DNA from: Luteolibacter sp.
Lineage (GTDB): Bacteria > Verrucomicrobiota > Verrucomicrobiia > Verrucomicrobiales > Akkermansiaceae
Length of the DNA: 64,000 nt
Direction of reading: 5' to 3'
Assembly: GCA_030696085.1 (NCBI GenBank)
Contig: JAUYNL010000044.1
Coordinates: forward strand, 1 to 64,000
Below, piece by piece: positions 35,917 through 43,743 of this stretch. A model generated the notes under the pieces. It had not been told where the DNA came from, ran no database searches, and saw only the letters and a program-made list of their open reading frames with translations. How positions within the stretch are numbered: the first letter of the stretch is position 1; every line of letters begins with the position of its first letter. Both the position numbers and the translations under genes were made by a program.

Positions 35917-36168
35917 TTACTCCGGCCTCGCCAAGGTCTTGTGGGAGCCGTCGCAGAGCGGGGGATTTCCGGTGTGTTTGCATTGGCACCACCAGACGGT
36001 TTTTTTCTCGGCGAGTTCGTATTTCACCGGTTGGAGGCCGGTGCCTTTGTGGGAGCCATCGCAGAACGGCGGGTGGGCGGAACGTCCGCAGGAGCACCAC
36101 CAATGGATGCCGGCTTCGACTTCAAGGGCCAGCGGTTTTGTATCGCAGATATGGGGTTTCTCAGCCAT
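35917..36168 (-). CDS. Twin CDGSH iron-sulfur domain protein
   Basis: 83 aa with two tandem CDGSH modules: WWCSCGRSAHPPFCDGSHKG and WWCQCKHTGNPPLCDGSHKT. Each has the CxCx(n)CDGSH three-Cys-one-His ligand set for a [2Fe-2S] cluster. Such twin proteins belong to the MitoNEET-like bacterial group; roles in electron transfer or iron handling are suggested but unproven. It is 27 bases downstream of a small exported-protein gene on the same strand. The 172 bases between the GT9 stop and this stop hold no convincing gene. Confidence 0.92.
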   Translation of the reverse strand: MAEKPHICDTKPLALEVEAGIHWWCSCGRSAHPPFCDGSHKGTGLQPVKYELAEKKTVWWCQCKHTGNPPLCDGSHKTLARPE

Positions 36169-36195
36169 GGGCGCGACCCTGCACGCTGCCGCGCC

Positions 36196-36399
36196 TCAAT
36201 GCGAGACGGAAACCTGCAAAACCGCGGGATCGGCTGCGTGTGGGGTGGCTTCGGTGTTTTCCGGCGCGGCGCGGCGGCCGGTCGTAGGATACTTGTCGAG
36301 CTTGGGATACCGCTGGGCGGGCACCTGATGAACGAATGTGACCGCAAGCCAAACCAGGAGGACGGCTGCCGAAGCACTGACAAATTGCCGGAGTTTCAT
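36196..36399 (-). CDS. Small membrane-anchored or exported protein, unknown
   Basis: 67 aa. An N-terminal hydrophobic helix (residues 8-24, SASAAVLLVWLAVTFVH) is followed by a polar tail with no known motif. It is the likely first gene of a two-gene unit with the CDGSH protein. Not recognised as a family. The start ATG is preceded by an AT-rich stretch (GATTATTTAGGAAATG on the opposite strand) that could hold its promoter. Confidence 0.55.
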   Translation of the reverse strand: MKLRQFVSASAAVLLVWLAVTFVHQVPAQRYPKLDKYPTTGRRAAPENTEATPHAADPAVLQVSVSH

Positions 36400-36504
36400 C
36401 GATTATTTAGGAAATGCTTACCATTCCTGCTGGCGGGTTTTGTGACTGATCGGCGCAAAAAGCAACCCCAAAGATCGGACAGATGCCGCTTGCTCAAAAG
36501 GAGG

Positions 36505-36533
36505 TTGTCGCGGCTCCCGGCCATCGCTAGGTT
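36505..36533 (+). promoter_or_regulatory. Putative accD promoter
   Basis: TTGTCG (36505-36510), 17-base spacer, TAGGTT (36528-36533). Transcription would begin about 55 bases before the accD ATG at 36596. Confidence 0.4.
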
Positions 36534-36595
36534 ACCGCCCGTGACCGTGCCGCCTCGACGCAGCGGCCCCAAATCACCTCACACCACATTCTCCC

Positions 36596-37432
36596 ATGGG
36601 CATTTTCAGCAAACCCCGCCTGCGCAGCCACGACCGCCGTGAAGACATGCCGGAAGGTCTATGGAACAAGTGTCCCGATTGCGGGGCGATGATCCACAAT
36701 CTGGAGCTCCAGCAGAATTTCCAAGTCTGCCCGCATTGCACACACCACTTCCTGATCGATTCCCGTGATCGGATCCTGATGCTGGCGGACTCGGGATCGT
36801 TCGAAGAAACGGATGCCGGTCTCGTTTCCGCGAATCCGCTGGGATTTCAGGGCTATGCGGAAAAAACCGCGATTCTGAGCGAGAAAACCGGCCTCGACGA
36901 TGCGGTGGTGTCCGGTCGCCTGGCCCTCGGCGGCCACAAGGCTATGATCGCCGTGATGGATTTCAAGTTTTTCGCCGGATCAATGGGCTCGGTGGTCGGG
37001 GAGAAAATCACCCGCGCGATCGAGACGGCCATCGCCGAAAAACGCGGTGTGATCATCGTTTCCGCCTCGTCTGGCGCACGCATGCAGGAGGGCATGCTCT
37101 CGCTGATGCAGATGGCGAAAACCTGCGGCGCGCTCGCCCGCCTGTCGGAGGCGCGGCTGCCTTACATTTCCCTGATGACCCATCCCACTACGGGCGGCGT
37201 GACCGCCTCGTTCGCGACCATTGGCGACGTCAACCTGGCCGAACCCAAGTGCATGATTGGCTTTGCCGGCCCGCGGGTGGTCAAGGAAACGACCCACCAG
37301 AACCTGCCGCCCGGTTTTCAGACGGCGGAGTTCATGCTCGAGCATGGCCTGATCGACGCGATCATGCCGCGTGTCCAGTTGCGCGAGCGCTTGATCAGCC
37401 TGTTGGGCTACATGATGCCGGGCGGAAATTAG
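36596..37432 (+). CDS. accD: Acetyl-CoA carboxylase carboxyltransferase beta subunit
   Basis: 278 aa. Forms the transcarboxylase with AccA in fatty acid synthesis. The N-terminal zinc finger is complete (Cys26, Cys29, Cys45, Cys48: CPDCGAM...CPHCTHH). The crotonase-like core follows, with SGARMQEGMLSLMQMAKT, LPYISLMTHPTTGGVTASFA and GFAGPRVVKETTHQNLPPGFQ. Length is normal. folC, often downstream elsewhere, is absent here; a Lys/Ala-rich protein follows. Confidence 0.97.
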   Translation: MGIFSKPRLRSHDRREDMPEGLWNKCPDCGAMIHNLELQQNFQVCPHCTHHFLIDSRDRILMLADSGSFEETDAGLVSANPLGFQGYAEKTAILSEKTGLDDAVVSGRLALGGHKAMIAVMDFKFFAGSMGSVVGEKITRAIETAIAEKRGVIIVSASSGARMQEGMLSLMQMAKTCGALARLSEARLPYISLMTHPTTGGVTASFATIGDVNLAEPKCMIGFAGPRVVKETTHQNLPPGFQTAEFMLEHGLIDAIMPRVQLRERLISLLGYMMPGGN

Positions 37433-37493
37433 CAGAAATGCGGGGTTTTCAGAGGCTATTTCGGCAGTGGATGGCCCGGGTGAAGATTTCCTC

Positions 37494-37522
37494 TTGATTC
37501 CGTGGGACTTAGTCCCTAGCCA
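37494..37522 (+). promoter_or_regulatory. Putative promoter of the Lys/Ala-rich protein gene
   Basis: TTGATT (37494-37499), 17-base spacer, TAGCCA (37517-37522), followed by an ATG at once (37523, wrong frame) and the real ATG at 37536. Confidence 0.4.
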
Positions 37523-37535
37523 ATGGGCACCAACC

Positions 37536-37859
37536 ATGGGCCAACAATCGAAAAAAATCATCAAACGCCGCCGTCGCGCCGACTACTTGAAGCGCAAAAA
37601 AGAGCAGGCGAAACTCGGCGGCATCGTGAAGAAGCCAGCCGTCAAGCAAGCTGCGGCAGCGCCCGCCAAGAAGGCACCCGCCAAGAAAACCGCCGCCAAG
37701 AAAGCGCCCGCCAAGAAGGTTGCCAAAAAGGCGGCCGCTGCAATTGAGGAAGTTCCTGCCGAAGCGGTGGAAACCGCAAGCCCCGTGGCTGTGGAAGTCG
37801 CCGCTCCCGAAGCTGCCGAAGAGGCTGCCCCCGAGAGCCCCAAGGCTGAGGACGCTTGA
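37536..37859 (+). CDS. Lys/Ala-rich histone H1-like protein
   Basis: 107 aa. A basic N-terminus (KKIIKRRRRADYLKRKKEQ) is followed by AKKAPAKKTAAKKAPAKK repeats (about residues 45-70), then an acidic Ala/Glu/Pro/Val tail (EEVPAEAVETASPVAVEV onwards). Lys/Ala repeats of this kind occur in bacterial histone H1 homologues and in C-terminal tails of some HU proteins, so nucleoid binding is likely. The acidic tail is a distinct feature. Start chosen for the MGQQSKKIIKRRRR context; another ATG at 37523 is in a different frame. Confidence 0.75.
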   Translation: MGQQSKKIIKRRRRADYLKRKKEQAKLGGIVKKPAVKQAAAAPAKKAPAKKTAAKKAPAKKVAKKAAAAIEEVPAEAVETASPVAVEVAAPEAAEEAAPESPKAEDA

Positions 37860-37949
37860 TCGCATCCACCTCGGATTTCGGGGTGGAGGAATTGATTCCT
37901 TTCCTGAGCAGGCTCAGCCCGCATTGAACCCTCGAACCCTTTTTCCGAG

Positions 37950-38789
37950 ATGGCGCACCATCCTCAGTTATGGATCTGCCTGGGCCTGTTGACTTTGGCC
38001 GCGTGCAAACAGTCGGACACATCGGATTCGGCGGCGGTCAAGGATTCTCCTGCCGACAAGAGACCGGCATCCACCAAGTCGAGCCAGTCCGGACGCGATG
38101 AGCGGCCGGATCCCCGCAAAAATCTGCGCGAGGCCGCAGCCAGGGCGGAAAAGATCGAGGAAATCCGGGCGCGGGAGAAGGCTCTTGCGGAAGTGGCGTG
38201 GAATGCGCTGGAGCTGGATCCCGAATTCGCCATGGAGATGTTCGAGCGCCTTAGCGCCGATGGCCCGGAGAGAATTCTGCTGATCCAGCATTTCGCAATG
38301 CGCATGGCGAATGAAGATCCTGACGCGGCGCTGGAGTGGGCGGAGGTATTGGGAACGGAGCGGGAAACCGCGGCAGCGCAGGCTAGGATCGCGCTGGTGA
38401 TCGCCGATTCCGATCCGCGGCGGGCGGCGAATTTGTTGTCGGAATCGGGAATCTCCAGCCGTGAGTTCGATGTGGCAATTGTGCAGGTTTTACAGAGCTG
38501 GGCCGGGCAAAATGCGCCGGAAGCGGCGGCATGGGTGGTGATGTTCCCGCCGGGCGGATTTCGCAAGGCGGGAGTCGAGGCGGTAGTGACCGAATGGGCG
38601 CAAAGCGACGCCCCTGCGGCATTCTCGTGGCTGGCAGGTTTGAATGATGTGGCCGTCCGCAACGAGGCCACGCACGCCATGGCGGCGGCCTGGCGGCAGC
38701 AAGAGCCGGAGCTTCAAGAGTCCTGGCTGAGGGCCGCCGATGCCCGCACGCGGGATATCATTCTAAAAACGGCGGATGCCCTCAAGTAA
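37950..38789 (+). CDS. Lipoprotein with helical DPxxAxxW-type repeats
   Basis: 279 aa. The signal peptide ends in a lipobox, LLTLAAC (Cys at residue 19), so the mature protein is lipid-anchored. A Lys/Asp/Ser-rich linker (about 20-65) is followed by repeating helical units around ANEDPDAALEWAEVLGTERE, IADSDPRRAANLLSESG and SDAPAAFSWLAGLNDVAVRN. Such DPxxAxxW repeats are common in Verrucomicrobia proteins of unknown function and are probably TPR-like. No catalytic motif seen. Independent unit. Confidence 0.75.
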   Translation: MAHHPQLWICLGLLTLAACKQSDTSDSAAVKDSPADKRPASTKSSQSGRDERPDPRKNLREAAARAEKIEEIRAREKALAEVAWNALELDPEFAMEMFERLSADGPERILLIQHFAMRMANEDPDAALEWAEVLGTERETAAAQARIALVIADSDPRRAANLLSESGISSREFDVAIVQVLQSWAGQNAPEAAAWVVMFPPGGFRKAGVEAVVTEWAQSDAPAAFSWLAGLNDVAVRNEATHAMAAAWRQQEPELQESWLRAADARTRDIILKTADALK

Positions 38790-38827
38790 TCACCCGACGC
38801 TTCGTTTCAAGAGGAGAAAATCCGGCA

Positions 38828-39745
38828 TCAGGCAATGCGACCGAGTTCGCGCGCGACGATCATCAGGGTTTCGCGGACACCGGGGGCATAGCTGCCATCG
38901 GTCTGCACGGCCAGGAGCACCGGACCCTCGCGGATGAACTCCAGAGGCGTCGAGCCCGTGTAGAGCTTGAGCGGGCCACCGTGAAAGCCGAGATCGGTGA
39001 GGAGGTGCTTGAGTCCCTCGACGGTGACCATTTCGCGGGGACCGACCCGTGCGAGCCCGCGGATACCGGGCAGTGCCCGTGCGCGTTGCAGGATTTCGTC
39101 AGCGCTCAATTCGCGATCCACGCCGAAAATCGCCCGCAGTTCAAGCTGGCGGATGGATGAGGAGTCGGATTGGAAATCATGTGCGGCAGCCTGGGTGGTG
39201 ACGGCAGCCTGTGGTGCCGCCGGAGCGGGCGCAAAGGCCGAGGGGATGTGAGCCGGCGTGGCGGCAGGTGCCTGAGCCGGGCTGGCAGCGGATTCGTGCC
39301 AAGGCTTGAAAGCGGAATCGGCAGGAGTTTCAAAGGAAGATGCTGCTGGCTGGGCCTCCACGGAGAAAGGTGATGCCGCAAGCGGCTGCACCGGAGTCGA
39401 AAGCGGCGGGTAGGCAGGAAAGGCGGCGGCGGCCTCGAAGGGGCTGGCTGCGGGCGCGGGAGTGGCGGCCTCAAAACCGAATCCTTCGGAGGGCTCCGCC
39501 ACCTGGAACGGCGAATCCACCTTGCGACGCTCCGGAATTTTCACGGGTTTGCCAAATTCGGTCGATTTCGAGTCCGCGCCCTCATCCACTACGGTGAACG
39601 GGGAGCTCGGCCGTTCGGAGGCGACGGTAAAGGGACTTTCCTTGATGGCCGCCTGCTCGGTTTCCGCTGCCACGCTGAAGGGCGAGTCCTGGCGACCCGC
39701 CGCCTGGTTTGGAAAACTGTCGAAGATGCCTCGGTTCGTATTCAT
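38828..39745 (-). CDS. Disordered SPFxV-repeat protein with globular C-terminus
   Basis: 305 aa from MNTNRGIFDSFPNQ. The first 200 residues are Ala/Pro/Ser-rich and carry the motif SPF[S/T/Q/E][V/A] at residues 21, 37, 48, 78, 101 and 125. The last 95 residues form a normal-looking alpha/beta domain (LRAIFGVDRELSADEIL, GIRGLARVGPREMVTVEGLK, GPVLLAVQTDGSYAPGVRETL) that resembles a Roadblock/longin fold by pattern, though weakly. No signal peptide. I do not recognise the family. The motif array suggests a scaffold bound repeatedly by one partner. Confidence 0.65.
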   Translation of the reverse strand: MNTNRGIFDSFPNQAAGRQDSPFSVAAETEQAAIKESPFTVASERPSSPFTVVDEGADSKSTEFGKPVKIPERRKVDSPFQVAEPSEGFGFEAATPAPAASPFEAAAAFPAYPPLSTPVQPLAASPFSVEAQPAASSFETPADSAFKPWHESAASPAQAPAATPAHIPSAFAPAPAAPQAAVTTQAAAHDFQSDSSSIRQLELRAIFGVDRELSADEILQRARALPGIRGLARVGPREMVTVEGLKHLLTDLGFHGGPLKLYTGSTPLEFIREGPVLLAVQTDGSYAPGVRETLMIVARELGRIA

Positions 39746-39848
39746 AATGGAAATCGATGTGGAAGTGAAGGTGTGCGCTTCGTTAGCGTCACGACCGAAG
39801 CAAAAAAGCGTGATGGCGGCCGAAAGTCGAGCCCGACCCGGAAAAAAA

Positions 39849-40406
39849 TCACGCGTATTGATTTTCCTCAAGCAGGCGCTTGAGACGGTTTTTCATCGAA
39901 ACCTTGCCCACCGCAGGCAGGCGGTCCACGAAAAGCACGCCGTTGAGGTGGTCGATTTCGTGTTGCAACGCCCGCGCGAGCAGGCCGTCGGTCTCGATTT
40001 CGAGCACGGATCCATCGAGTTGGGGAAGGGTGGCAATGACCGCCGCCGGCCGCCTCACTTCGGCGCGGATGCCGCGGATGCTCAGGCAGCCTTCCATGCC
40101 GCTTTCCTTTTCCTGGCTGAAAGTGAGTTCCGGATTGATGAAGACCAGCGGCATGATCGATGTGAGCTCCGTGTCCTCGCCGTTCACCTTGAGCATCGAA
40201 ACGCAGTCCGGATCATGCGAGACATCGATCACCGCCAGCCGGAGGTCCTCGCCCACCTGCGGGGCGGCCAGGCCCACGCCATTGGCGTCCACCATCGTAT
40301 CGAGCATGTCGGCGACAAGATCCAAAAGCATTTCATCCACCGCGGTGACCGGGCGGCACTTCTGGCGGAGGACGGGATGGCCGTATTGGACGATATCGCG
40401 GATCAT
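39849..40406 (-). CDS. def: Peptide deformylase
   Basis: 185 aa from MIRDIVQYGHPVLRQKC. Removes the formyl group from nascent N-terminal Met. The three motifs are GVGLAAPQVG, EGCLSIRG (metal Cys) and LQHEIDHLNGVLF (metal His pair with catalytic Glu). Length is standard. fmt is not adjacent. It is transcribed with U32 peptidase upstream, 62 bases away, on the same strand. Confidence 0.96.
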   Translation of the reverse strand: MIRDIVQYGHPVLRQKCRPVTAVDEMLLDLVADMLDTMVDANGVGLAAPQVGEDLRLAVIDVSHDPDCVSMLKVNGEDTELTSIMPLVFINPELTFSQEKESGMEGCLSIRGIRAEVRRPAAVIATLPQLDGSVLEIETDGLLARALQHEIDHLNGVLFVDRLPAVGKVSMKNRLKRLLEENQYA

Positions 40407-40467
40407 GGGCGGTGTGGAGAAAACCTTTAACAAGGCGTTTCCGAAAGGTCAAATCCGGGAATTTCGC

Positions 40468-42969
40468 TCATTTCTCCGCCAGCGTGCCTTCCGTGACGCC
40501 GAGTTTCTCAAGAGCCTGGACCTGGTTCAACAAGCCGGGCGTGTCCGACGCTCCGGACAGCAGATCCTGATAGGCGCGGATGGTTTGGGCGGCGGTGGCC
40601 GCATCCTCATCGAGCAGCTCCACCCGGAAACGCGAAAGTCCGGCGCCGCGCAGGGCCTGATAGAAACGCGCGCCGGTCTGCGCCTTGCCGTTGAAGAGCG
40701 TGTTGCGGCAGCCGACATCCGCCTGCAGCCGGTGGAGCTGGCCGACGCGGTCGCGCAGGTGGACGACATGCTTCTCGCAGGGCCGGCCGCAGTCCTTGTA
40801 GGTCGTCCCCTCGCTGAGGAAGACGCAGAACACGCAGTGCTCCATGTGAAACATCGGCATGTGCTGGTGCAGCGTGAGCTCGAACCAGTCCGGCGGCGCC
40901 TTTTCCAGCAAATCCAGCACCTGGCGGATGTTGAGGTCGTAGGATGCTGTTAGATGATCGGGTCCCGCGTTTTCCATCAGCAGCCGCGCGGTGACGGGGT
41001 TGGAGACGTTGAGGGAAAAATCGCCGATTTTGATGAGATCGCCGCGGTCCTTGTAATGGTGGAGCGCCGCGAGATTGCGTAGGAGTAGCCCGTCGGGAGC
41101 GGCCTTTTCGATGAGCTTGAGGTAGCCGGTTTCGCCGGGTTTGAGGATGCGCGGGGTGGCGAGGAGGATTTTGAATGTTGGATTTTGAATGTTGGATTTG
41201 AAGATGGAGACGGCGTCCTTGTAGCGGCGCGGGTCTTCGAAATCGCAGTAGATGGTTTCAACGCCGCATTCGATGGCGGTGTGGAGTTGATCGAAGTTCC
41301 GGCAGAGGACGGATAATTTCGGATTATGAATTGTGAATGTTGGATTTTCAGGAAGAAGATCGAGGAAGGTGGTGGTGATGACGGGGGGCGGGCCGGCGGA
41401 AGCCGGCGCTCCGCTTTCGAGTTTTGCGATGAGATCGCGGCGGAGCTGGTTGAGCGCGGAGAGCGGGAAGTGGCAGTCGCCTTCGAGCTGGTTGTCGAGC
41501 GAGGCGAGTTCGAACGAGGTCTCTCCGAGGCGGCCGAGCTGTGCGGCGAGGGTGTCCGTGTCGAGCGGGCGCTTGGCGGCGGGCTGGAGCGGAATGGTTG
41601 AAGTTATTTTTGCGTCCCTTTCGCTTCGGCGGTCACAGACCGCCGCTACAGTTAGGTTTTCGCCGGGTTTTCCTGATGCGGTTAGGTGGAGCGGAGTTTT
41701 CTTTTCCGCGGGGCGTGTGTTCTGCCAGAAGCGGCGGAGCTCGGAATCCAGCTTGGGATCGGAGGTCTTGTAAACCGTGTGGCCGGGCTGGATGCGCTCG
41801 AAGTTGATGCCGCTGAAGGTCTTGTGGAAGATGATGCGGCCGCCCTCGATTTTCCAGATGCGCGCGCCTTGTTCGAGATCACGGTTTTCCCCGGCGTCGA
41901 AGACCACGCCGTCGCCCGCATTGATGGGAACGCCGGTGGTTTTCCCCAGTTTGATCCAGCCGGGGCCGCAATCGGCGATCTCACCTAACAAGGGCCCGCG
42001 TTTCTTGCCGAAGCGGCCGTGCGTGAGATAGGGATGATCGGTGCCCGCCAGCCAGCCGGTGGTGAGGCCGCGGGAAAATGTCATTTCAAGCGCATAGCGG
42101 TCATCCGGCGTGACCGGGGATTGGGCACGGGCGATGGCGGCATCGAGCGCCTTGCGATAGACGCGGGTGACGGCGGTGACGTATTCGGGGGACTTGAGGC
42201 GGCCCTCGATCTTGAACGACTTCACGCCGGCCATGACCAGATCCGGGATCAGATCGACGGCGGCGAGATCCTGCGGGCTGAGCAGGTAGCGGACCTCGCC
42301 GAGTTCGCGGGTTTCGCCATCGACGAGAATTTCGTAGGGCATGCGGCAGGCTTGCGCGCACTCGCCGCGGTTGGCGCTGCGCTGGCCGAGTGACTCGCTG
42401 GTGAGGCATTGGCCGGAGTAGGCGACGCACAGCGCGCCGTGGACGAAGACTTCCAACGGGGTTTTGGGGCCGAAGGTCTGGAAGCGCTCGATTTCCCTAA
42501 CGGATAGTTCGCGGGCAAGCACGGCGCGTTCGAGCGGAAACAAGGACTCGATGAACGAAAGACCCTCGGGAGAGGTGATCGTCATCTGAGTGGAGGCATG
42601 GAGCTCCACATTTGGAGCCACCGCGCGGGCGAGTTTCGCCAGCCCGAGATCCTGGATGATGAGCGCATCCACGCCGGCGGCGGCGATTTTCCGCAGTTGC
42701 GTCTCAGCGGCCTCCAGCTCGCGGGTGAAGATGAGCGTGTTCATCGTCACGAAGCCTTTCACGCCGTGGCGGTGGAGGAATTCCATGAGCTCCTCCAGAT
42801 CGGCATCGATGAAATTATCGGCGCGCAGCCGCGCGTTGAACTTGGGCAGACCGAAGTAGATCGCATCCGCCCCGGCAGCCACCGCGGCGCGGGCGCAGTC
42901 CCAGTTTCCCGCGGGGGACAGCAGCTCGGGGGTGGAATCGATGGGACGGACGTTCACAGGCGGAATCAA
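40468..42969 (-). CDS. Peptidase U32 family protein, with repeat insertions
   Basis: 833 aa. The N-terminal U32 domain (residues 12-300) has ELLSPAGNWDCARAAVAAGA and the signature EVFVHGALCVAYSGQCLTS, with a cluster-binding Cys set near RGECAQACRMPYEI. U32 proteins of this class (RlhA/TrhP-like) hydroxylate RNA rather than cleave peptides. A C-terminal collagenase-like second domain follows, with CVFCVFLSEGTTYKDCGRPCE. The middle, about residues 440-590, contains three low-complexity inserts coded by palindromic or AT-rich repeats (AVCDRRS, GAPASAG, SNIQNPTFKI). Function inferred from family. Confidence 0.85.
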   Translation of the reverse strand: MIPPVNVRPIDSTPELLSPAGNWDCARAAVAAGADAIYFGLPKFNARLRADNFIDADLEELMEFLHRHGVKGFVTMNTLIFTRELEAAETQLRKIAAAGVDALIIQDLGLAKLARAVAPNVELHASTQMTITSPEGLSFIESLFPLERAVLARELSVREIERFQTFGPKTPLEVFVHGALCVAYSGQCLTSESLGQRSANRGECAQACRMPYEILVDGETRELGEVRYLLSPQDLAAVDLIPDLVMAGVKSFKIEGRLKSPEYVTAVTRVYRKALDAAIARAQSPVTPDDRYALEMTFSRGLTTGWLAGTDHPYLTHGRFGKKRGPLLGEIADCGPGWIKLGKTTGVPINAGDGVVFDAGENRDLEQGARIWKIEGGRIIFHKTFSGINFERIQPGHTVYKTSDPKLDSELRRFWQNTRPAEKKTPLHLTASGKPGENLTVAAVCDRRSERDAKITSTIPLQPAAKRPLDTDTLAAQLGRLGETSFELASLDNQLEGDCHFPLSALNQLRRDLIAKLESGAPASAGPPPVITTTFLDLLPENPTFTIHNPKLSVLCRNFDQLHTAIECGVETIYCDFEDPRRYKDAVSIFKSNIQNPTFKILLATPRILKPGETGYLKLIEKAAPDGLLLRNLAALHHYKDRGDLIKIGDFSLNVSNPVTARLLMENAGPDHLTASYDLNIRQVLDLLEKAPPDWFELTLHQHMPMFHMEHCVFCVFLSEGTTYKDCGRPCEKHVVHLRDRVGQLHRLQADVGCRNTLFNGKAQTGARFYQALRGAGLSRFRVELLDEDAATAAQTIRAYQDLLSGASDTPGLLNQVQALEKLGVTEGTLAEK
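41392..41407. repeat. Palindromic repeat inside the U32 gene (GC-rich)
   Basis: GCCGGC-GGAA-GCCGGC at 41392-41407, flanked by GGGC and GCTCC. On the coding strand it reads in-frame SGAPASAGPP. It is located in the variable linker of the U32 protein. Confidence 0.45.
41627..41645. repeat. Palindromic repeat inside the U32 gene
   Basis: CGGCGGTC (41627-41634), loop ACA, GACCGCCG (41638-41645): a perfect eight-base stem. On the coding strand it gives VAAVCDRRSERD in-frame. The hairpin looks like a repeat insertion rather than conserved protein sequence. Confidence 0.6.
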
Positions 42970-43052
42970 GCACGGGCGGCCATGAATGGACAGGGGGATT
43001 CTGTCGGGGTCAGAAACGAGTCAACCCGTGGTCATTCGACGCTTGCAGGACC

Positions 43053-43337
43053 ATGAGAAAATGGGAATGTGCTTTTGTGCGCACGACCATTGAACTCCCT
43101 GATCCCTTATTTCGCGAAGTGAAAGCCACTGCGGCACGGCAAGGCATGCGCCTCAAGGACTACGTCACCGAGGCGCTACAGGATAAGTTGGCCAAACAAC
43201 CAAGTCCTGCGGAGAAGCCCTGGATGAAGTTCGCGGGGATCGCCGCCAATGACCCGGAGATGGTGGCGGAACTCAAGCGCATCGAGCAAATCGTGGACGA
43301 AAACTTCGAGCAAATCGATGAGGAGGAGTGGAAATGA
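43053..43337 (+). CDS. vapB: VapB-type antitoxin
   Basis: 94 aa from the ATG at 43053 (GCAGGACC precedes it); a GTG at 43077 would give the family-typical start (M)RTTIELPDPLF. The ribbon-helix-helix is RTTIELPDPLFREVKATAAR followed by GMRLKDYVTEALQDKL. The C-terminal part (about 55-94) is acidic and should wrap the toxin. Its stop overlaps the toxin start by ATGA, the standard toxin-antitoxin coupling, and the complex should repress its own promoter. Confidence 0.85.
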   Translation: MRKWECAFVRTTIELPDPLFREVKATAARQGMRLKDYVTEALQDKLAKQPSPAEKPWMKFAGIAANDPEMVAELKRIEQIVDENFEQIDEEEWK

Positions 43338-43711
43338 TCGTCGATACCAACGGCCTTTCCGCCTGGTGGATCAATGAACCGTCCTTCATCCGGCACATCG
43401 AGCACGCGGATCGCCTCTGCATACCAGTTCCGGCCTTGGCGGAATTCCGCTTCGGCATCCTGAAATCCCGGTTTCGGGAAAAGATGACGGCATGGCTGGA
43501 AGATGCGCTCGCCACCACCACGGTCCTCGTGGCTGACGACGCGACGACCCGCCACTATGCGGAAATCCGTCTCCAACTCGCGTCCGCAGGCACCCCCATT
43601 CCAATGAATGATCTGTGGATCGCCGCCATCGCCCGCCAACACAAACTGCCGGTCATCAGCCGCGATGCCCATTTCGATCATGTTGCAGGACTTACCCGCA
43701 TCGGCTGGTGA
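43334..43711 (+). CDS. vapC: VapC-type PIN-domain toxin
   Basis: 125 aa. A PIN RNase with the acidic set visible: Asp4 (MIVDTNGLSAW), Glu near residue 38 (VPALAEFRFGIL), Asp near 95 (PIPMNDLWIAAIA) and Asp near 112 (VISRDAHFDHV). It should cleave tRNA or rRNA when released from VapB. It ends 32 bases before the restriction-methylase gene on the same strand, so the toxin-antitoxin pair and the restriction enzyme are probably inherited together. Confidence 0.93.
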   Translation: MIVDTNGLSAWWINEPSFIRHIEHADRLCIPVPALAEFRFGILKSRFREKMTAWLEDALATTTVLVADDATTRHYAEIRLQLASAGTPIPMNDLWIAAIARQHKLPVISRDAHFDHVAGLTRIGW

Positions 43712-43743
43712 ACGAACATCGGTAATTTCATTTGATCCCCACC

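Noticed and set aside
35383-36642. 419-codon plus-strand ORF through the GT9 end, CDGSH gene and accD start
   Set aside because: It is out of frame with GT9 and accD, antisense to the clear CDGSH and small exported-protein genes, and has no family pattern.
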